In this document: positions 50,233-54,837 of the stretch, piece by piece
Layout of the letters: the number at the start of each line of letters is the position of its first letter
How positions within the stretch are numbered: the first letter of the stretch is position 1
Source of the DNA: an uncultured Clostridia bacterium
Lineage (GTDB): Bacteria > Bacillota > Clostridia > Lachnospirales > CAG-274
Assembly: GCA_947627855.1 (NCBI GenBank)
Contig: CANQXR010000014.1
Location: 1 to 54,837, forward strand
DNA length: 54,837 nt
Direction: 5' to 3'
Notes under the pieces: generated by a model
Seen by the model: only the letters and a program-made list of their open reading frames with translations
What the model was told of the DNA's origin: nothing
The model's database searches: none
Translations under genes and position numbers: made by a program

Positions 50233-51424
50233 ATGACAAACATCACAGCGGGGCTGCTGCAGGAGTATGATATTCAGACCGCAGAGGATATCAGGGATTC
50301 ACTTAAGGCTCTGTTCGGAGGAACTATTCAGGAGATGCTTGAGAATGAAATGAATGAGCATTTAGGATATGAGAAATATGAGCGCACTTCCGATGGCAGC
50401 TATCGAAATGGTAAAAAACCAAGAGAATCCGAGGCAAATATGGAGAAATGAATATAGATGTACCTCAGGACAGAGATAGCAGCTTTGAACCCAAGATAGT
50501 GCCAAAACGTAAGAAAGACATTTCTGCAATAGAGGAAAAAATAATAAGTCTGTATGCCAAAGGAATGACAACCGGACAGATATCTGATATAATTGAAGAT
50601 ATCTATGGTTTTGAGGTAAGTGAAAGCTTGGTATCAGATATAACAGACAAGCTTCTTCCACGAATAGAGGAATGGCAGAATCGACCTTTATCAAGCATAT
50701 ATCCTATAGTTTTCATAGATGCGGTACACTTTTCGGTGAGAACTAACGGAATAGCAGAAAAGTGGCAGCATACATAATACTTGGGATAAATACAGATGGT
50801 AAAAAAGATGTATTATCGATTGAAATAGGTAAAAATGAGAGCAGCAAATTCTGGCTTGGAGTGCTGAACAGCTTAAAAAACAGAGGAGTTAAGGATATTT
50901 TTATCATTTGCGCTGATGGACTTGCCGGGATTAGAGAATCAATAAATACAGCATTTCCGAATACCGAGTACCAGAGATGTATAGTACATCAGGTAAGAAA
51001 TACACTAAAACATGTGTCATATAAGGATATGAAAGAATTTGCCAATGACTTAAAAAGTATATATCATGCACAAAATGAAGAATCAGTTTTTAAAGCGATG
51101 GAATCAGCATCTACAAAATAGGAAGAAAAGTATCCTCGTTCCGTGAAGTCTTAGAGTGAAAACTGGGATTTGGTAAGTCCGATTTTCAAATTCTCTGAAG
51201 CGGTAAGGAAGGTCATATATACTACAAATGCCATAGAAAGTCTGAATAGCAGTTATAAACGCCTGAATCGACAGAGGAGTGTTTTCCCAAGCGTCATTTA
51301 ATTGTAAAAAGCACTATATTTAGCAACTACTGAAATCATCAAAAAATGGACTCTGCCATTACGAAATTGGGGTAAAGTGTATGGTGAATTATGCATTATG
51401 TATGGTGAGCGAATGGAGCAGTAA
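50233..51424 (+). pseudogene. Decayed IS256-family transposase
   Basis: The sequence keeps IS256/Mutator-type motifs: the N-terminal EMLENEMNEHLGYEKYER, IVFIDAVHFSVR with the first Asp, FIICADGLAGI with the second, RCIVHQVRNTLKHV, and YTTNAIESLNSSYKRLNRQRSVFPS with the final Glu. It is broken by a frameshift near 50415, another near 50755 and in-frame stops near 51119, 51152, 51299 and 51305. It cannot make transposase. Terminal inverted repeats were not found with confidence. It separates the BlaI/M56 operon from hcp. Confidence 0.92.
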
Positions 51425-51604
51425 CACAAAAGTCTGATAGCACAAAAGTCCAAGCAAGTCAAGGGTAAATGCACAGCCTGACGGCTGCCCTCGACATGCT
51501 CGTCCTTTTGTACTATAGGCTAATAACAACGGTTAGACAGAAATCTGCTGACCACTACATATCAACTATTAAATTGACATAGAAAGTCAATTTACAGAAA
51601 AATT

Positions 51605-53194
51605 TCACACCGCCAAATCTTCTGTCGGAGTGGAAATCGGAGCAATATTATATTGCTTTACCAATAAATCTAATATATTGGGAGAAATAAATGCAGGCAA
51701 AGACGGTCCGAGCAGAATGTTTTTGATACCAAGATATAAAAGTGTCAGCAATATACATACCGCTTTCTGTTCATACCATGACAGAACCATCGAAAGAGGA
51801 AGCTCGTTGACTGTGCATTTGAACGCATTGGCAAGTGCAACAGCTACTTTAATTGCGCTGTATGCATCGTTACACTGTCCCATATCCATAAGACGGGGTA
51901 AACCTGCTATTGTACCGAGATTCATATCGTTAAAGCGATATTTTCCACAGGCGAGAGTAAGAACAATGCTGTCAGCCGGCGTTTGCTTTACAAATTCTGT
52001 ATAATAATTTCTTCCTGTCTTTGCACCGTCGCAGCCGCCAACAAGGAAGAAGTGATTGATAAGTCCTGCTTTTACAGCCTCCACTACTTTATCTGCCACA
52101 GATAATACTACGCCATGGGAAAATCCTGTTGTTACCTTGTTTCCGCCATTGATACCTGTAAAAGCAACATCTTCGGGATAGCCGCCAAGTGACAGCGCCT
52201 TTTCAATTACGGGCGTGAAATCTTTGTCCTCTCCGATATGTACTATTTCCGGATAGGATACGACTTCTGTGGTAAACACTCTGTCGGAATAGCTCTTTTG
52301 GGGCGGCATAAGGCAGTTCGTTGTAAAGAGAACCGCACCGGGAATGCTGTCAAATTCCTTTTGCTGATTTTGCCATGCTGTTCCGAAATTACCTTTGAGA
52401 TGACTGTATTTTCTTAATTCGGGATAAGCATGGGCAGGGAGCATTTCTCCATGCGTATAAACATTTATGCCTTTATCTTTGGTCTGTTCAAGAAGCTGTT
52501 TCAAATCATAAAGGTCATGTCCCGAAATAACTATGAAAGGACCTTTTTCAACAGTCAGTGTAACATCTGTCGGTGATGGAGTGCCGTATGTTTCGGTATT
52601 TGCTTTGTCCAGAAGTTCCATGCAGCGCAGATTTACCTTGCCGACCTCCGATATTATGGGCAGCAATTCTTCCTGTCCCCAATCCATACCAACAGCAAAA
52701 AGTGCTTTGTAGAAGAAATGGTTAACAGTTTTATCATGATATCCAAGTACCGCTGCATGATAAGCATAAGCCGCCATACCCCTGATACCGAACAAAATCA
52801 ATGATTTTAAGGAACGAATATCCTCGTCTGCCTCCCATAGATTTTTCATGTCATAGTCATCGTTTCTGCCGCAAGAAGATATACATTCAAGGCAATTCGG
52901 AACAAGTCTTTCCTTTTCTTTATGTATCCTTTTTATCAAATCGGAAATTGTCACATTGTTAAAATTAACGTTTGTAACAGTTGTGAAAAGACCTTTTATT
53001 ATCAGTTCGTCTGTTTCGGAATTAACAGAGTGTTCATTTCCTTCTGATGCACGGGCAAGACCGATAAGCGCACCGGTCAATTTATCCTGTAATTGTGCAG
53101 TATCTGCCTTTTTGCCGCAAACCCCGGCATTTCCCATACAACCTTTACAGCCTGCCGTCTGCTCACATTGAAAGCAAAACATTTTATTTTCCAT
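51605..53194 (-). CDS. hcp: Hybrid-cluster protein (hydroxylamine / NO reductase)
   Basis: The 529-residue protein has the N-terminal cluster-binding Cys set (MFCFQCEQT, GCKGCMGNAGVCGK). The hybrid 4Fe-2S-2O site residues lie in SGHDLYDL, FTTNCLMPP, GGCDGAKTGRNYY, LACGKYRFN and MVLSWYEQKAV. Hcp reduces NO or hydroxylamine and protects anaerobes from nitrosative stress. A GTG at 53200 is too close to the AAAGGAG site, so ATG at 53194 is used. It follows the 4Fe-4S gene by 20 nt, one operon. The ends of family signature regions are intact. Confidence 0.95.
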   Translation of the reverse strand: MENKMFCFQCEQTAGCKGCMGNAGVCGKKADTAQLQDKLTGALIGLARASEGNEHSVNSETDELIIKGLFTTVTNVNFNNVTISDLIKRIHKEKERLVPNCLECISSCGRNDDYDMKNLWEADEDIRSLKSLILFGIRGMAAYAYHAAVLGYHDKTVNHFFYKALFAVGMDWGQEELLPIISEVGKVNLRCMELLDKANTETYGTPSPTDVTLTVEKGPFIVISGHDLYDLKQLLEQTKDKGINVYTHGEMLPAHAYPELRKYSHLKGNFGTAWQNQQKEFDSIPGAVLFTTNCLMPPQKSYSDRVFTTEVVSYPEIVHIGEDKDFTPVIEKALSLGGYPEDVAFTGINGGNKVTTGFSHGVVLSVADKVVEAVKAGLINHFFLVGGCDGAKTGRNYYTEFVKQTPADSIVLTLACGKYRFNDMNLGTIAGLPRLMDMGQCNDAYSAIKVAVALANAFKCTVNELPLSMVLSWYEQKAVCILLTLLYLGIKNILLGPSLPAFISPNILDLLVKQYNIAPISTPTEDLAV

Positions 53195-53214
53195 ATACAC
53201 CGTCTCCTTTTATA

Positions 53215-53907
53215 TTATTCGATGATATGCCCGTCCGCAGAGATTGTCACGACCTGCCAAGGAATGAATTTCCCACTTGCCTGAAGAGCCTGTTTTACGG
53301 CGTTTTCAATCCCTCCGCAGCAGGGAACTTCCATTCTGACTATTGTTACGCCTTTTATGTCATTTTGTGCGATTATCTGTGTTAATTTTTCGGAATAATC
53401 TACAGAATCCAGCTTAGGACAGCCTATAAGCGTTATTTTGTTTTTAATGAAATCATTGTGGAAATTCCCATAGGCGTAAGCCGTACAATCCGCCGCAATC
53501 AGCAGATTTGCGCCATTAAAATACGAAGCATTCACCGGAACAAGCTTTATCTGTACTGGCCATTGCGAAAGTCTGCTGTGAACGGTCACTTTCGCTGTAT
53601 CTGTGGCTTCGTGACAAATTGTCTTTGAAGCAGTGCCGGGGCAGCCGCAAGGCAGTTTTCCCTCTTGCTTCTGCTGTTTTGCTGCCTGTACGGCAGCTTC
53701 GTTATAGGAGAGTGCCTCACGTTCTTCAAAAGTGATTGCACCTGTCGGACAAGCGGGCAGACAATCGCCAAGTCCGTCGCAGTAATCCTCACGAACCAGC
53801 TTTGCCTTTCCGTTTATCATGCCGATTGCTCCCTCGTGGCAAGCATTGGCACACGCTCCGCAGCCATTGCATTTGTTTTCATCAATTTTTATAATTTTTC
53901 TTATCAT
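53215..53907 (-). CDS. 4Fe-4S electron-transfer protein, hcp partner
   Basis: The 230-residue protein starts with a two-cluster ferredoxin domain: CNGCGACANAC and CDGLGDCLPACP. A Cys-containing CGCPG follows, and a C-terminal domain has LIAADCTAYAYG, IGCPKLD and MEVPCCGGIENAV. The same architecture is typically found next to hcp in Clostridia and other anaerobes, where it is thought to pass electrons to Hcp. It leads the operon, and the start follows GGAGG. Its promoter has a Crp/Fnr-type site (see the operator entry). Confidence 0.92.
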   Translation of the reverse strand: MIRKIIKIDENKCNGCGACANACHEGAIGMINGKAKLVREDYCDGLGDCLPACPTGAITFEEREALSYNEAAVQAAKQQKQEGKLPCGCPGTASKTICHEATDTAKVTVHSRLSQWPVQIKLVPVNASYFNGANLLIAADCTAYAYGNFHNDFIKNKITLIGCPKLDSVDYSEKLTQIIAQNDIKGVTIVRMEVPCCGGIENAVKQALQASGKFIPWQVVTISADGHIIE

Positions 53908-53943
53908 AATGATTCCTCCTTTTCCAAACGGCTTTAGTCGCTC

Positions 53944-53972
53944 TTGACTTTCTGATTTAATTATAGTAAGAT
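53944..53972 (+). promoter_or_regulatory. Promoter of the Crp/Fnr regulator gene
   Basis: TTGACT (53944-53949), 17 nt, TAAGAT (53967-53972). The palindrome at 53988-54001 would lie just downstream of its start, a place suited to autorepression. Confidence 0.5.
53960..53965 (-). promoter_or_regulatory. -10 element of the 4Fe-4S/hcp operon
   Basis: TATAAT on the minus strand at 53960-53965 lacks a good -35. This fits a promoter that needs an activator at the site centred 41.5 nt from the predicted start. Confidence 0.6.
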
Positions 53973-53987
53973 TGAAAAGAAAAGTCT

Positions 53988-54001
53988 GTTGTATTTACAA
54001 C
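53988..54001. promoter_or_regulatory. Crp/Fnr-type operator shared by hcp operon and regulator
   Basis: GTTGTA-TT-TACAAC is a perfect palindrome with a 2-nt centre. With the start of the hcp transcript set 7 nt from the -10, the centre lies at -41.5, the class II activator position. It lies just downstream of the regulator's own promoter. Confidence 0.75.
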
Positions 54002-54016
54002 GGAAAAGAGGTTTTT

Positions 54017-54682
54017 ATGAAAAAATATATTTCTGCATTAAAACGCACAAAACTCTTCGCCGGTATCGGAGAAGAGGAAATCGCATCTATGCTGAATTGC
54101 CTTAATGTGTCTGTTAAAAATTACAGTAAGAAGGAATATGTCTTTCGTCAAGGTGAATATATTCGTGACCTACTGCTGCTTGGTGAGGGCAGGCTCATTA
54201 TACAAAAAGAGGATTACTGGGGGAATCTCAGCATACTGAATGAAATATGTGTCGGAGAAATGTTCGGAGAAGCCTATACTGCACCTGACAGCGGAGCTAT
54301 ACTTAACGATGTTGTCGCTGCCGAAGACAGTACGGTTTTGTTCTTTGATATTGAGAAAATACTGTCTGTCTGCCCCTCTGCATGTCCCTATCATACAAGG
54401 CTCGTAAAAAGTCTGTTTTATACGATTTCCGAAAAAAACAGAAAGCTCGTACAAAAGCTCGGTTATATGTCCCAACGCACAACACGTGAAAAACTGCTGT
54501 CCTACCTCTCTGACGAAGCGAAGAAACAAAACAGCAATTCCCTTACAATATCCTTTAATCGTCAGCAAATGGCAGATTTTCTTTCGGTTGACCGCAGCGC
54601 GATGTCAAACGAGCTTTGTAAAATGCGAGATGAAGGTATGCTTGATTTTCACAAAAATGAATTTACACTATATGAAGAGTAG
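54017..54682 (+). CDS. Crp/Fnr-family regulator, HcpR-like
   Basis: The 221-residue protein has a cyclic-nucleotide-binding-type effector domain (about 10-130; GEYIRDLLLLGEGRLII, GEMFGEAY). A long dimer helix follows, then a winged helix-turn-helix (SFNRQQMADFLSVDRSAMSNELCKMRDEG). The ATG at 54017 follows AAGAGGT; an upstream frame start lacks a site. It is divergent from the 4Fe-4S/hcp operon with a palindrome between, as seen for HcpR in anaerobes, which senses nitrosative stress. The ligand cannot be read from the sequence. Confidence 0.9.
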   Translation: MKKYISALKRTKLFAGIGEEEIASMLNCLNVSVKNYSKKEYVFRQGEYIRDLLLLGEGRLIIQKEDYWGNLSILNEICVGEMFGEAYTAPDSGAILNDVVAAEDSTVLFFDIEKILSVCPSACPYHTRLVKSLFYTISEKNRKLVQKLGYMSQRTTREKLLSYLSDEAKKQNSNSLTISFNRQQMADFLSVDRSAMSNELCKMRDEGMLDFHKNEFTLYEE

Positions 54683-54752
54683 ATAAATCGGCAAAGCTAT
54701 TACGGCGAATGTATAATTGCATTTACACAGATAAATTTTCAGAAACAAAAAA

Positions 54753-54774
54753 CGAGCAACAGAATGTTTGCTCG
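54753..54774 (+). terminator. Terminator after the Crp/Fnr gene
   Basis: CGAGCAA pairs with TTGCTCG over 8 nt, followed after TCTAAAC by a T6 run. No gene is recognised in the remaining 63 nt. Confidence 0.7.
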
Positions 54775-54837
54775 TCTAAACTTTTTTATATATATTCCTT
54801 ACAGCTATGGCGTTCTATAATGCGGTGAGGTACTATT

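Overview
The window reads as the chromosome of an anaerobic, low-to-mid GC Firmicute of the class Clostridia, most likely a gut Oscillospirales/Lachnospirales-type bacterium. Support: Clostridia-type housekeeping genes (greA-lysS, tsaD, tcdA, the folate genes), strong GGAGG ribosome-binding sites, TTGACA/TATAAT promoters, a sortase-built pilus, a pectate lyase ending in a dockerin, and an O2-sensitive hybrid-cluster protein. I cannot name the species.

Layout. 1-500: the 5' part of a zinc-ribbon gene that looks like mobile-element cargo, next to the lysS 3' end. 499-3237: lysS, greA and a flavin reductase (all minus). 3265-4663: a 1.4-kb segment bounded by a 31-bp exact inverted repeat and holding only a tyrosine recombinase and outward promoters. 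4943-19394: a pilus/adhesin operon: a 3027-aa LPETG adhesin, an isopeptide-type major pilin, a class C sortase, a minor pilin and a second sortase. 19468-24935: small housekeeping genes, a two-domain glycosyltransferase, a WYL regulator and tsaD. 25030-31570: a pectate lyase with dockerin, a tRNA-Leu, an RpiB-type isomerase with a broken tandem copy, and a very long hairpin. 30773-36905: a folate operon (folD, a PDC-PAS sensor with degenerate GGDEF, folC, an HD protein, folP, folBK). 37097-48257: an unusual signalling island: a zinc-ribbon membrane protein, paired HTH proteins around a Ser/Thr kinase, and an SPFH / membrane / TIR-TPR operon with a divergent XRE regulator. 48458-50174: a BlaI/BlaR1-like pair without a penicillin-binding sensor. 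50233-51424: a decayed IS256-family transposase. 51605-54682: hcp, a 4Fe-4S protein and a divergent Crp/Fnr (HcpR-like) regulator.

Two systems stand out. (1) The recombinase segment has Hin-like architecture with a tyrosine recombinase instead of a serine one. A strong outward promoter inside its left edge now points at the flavin reductase; inversion would point it at the adhesin/pilus operon. A T8 run makes the inverted-repeat hairpin terminator-like only on the flavin-reductase side. (2) In the 37-48 kb island, a kinase and a zinc-ribbon membrane protein share the same C-terminal domain, two paralogous HTH proteins bracket the kinase, and a TIR protein sits in a three-gene operon with an SPFH/zinc-ribbon protein. 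This could be an envelope-stress or defence signalling module. Both functions are inference; the sequence arrangements are directly visible.
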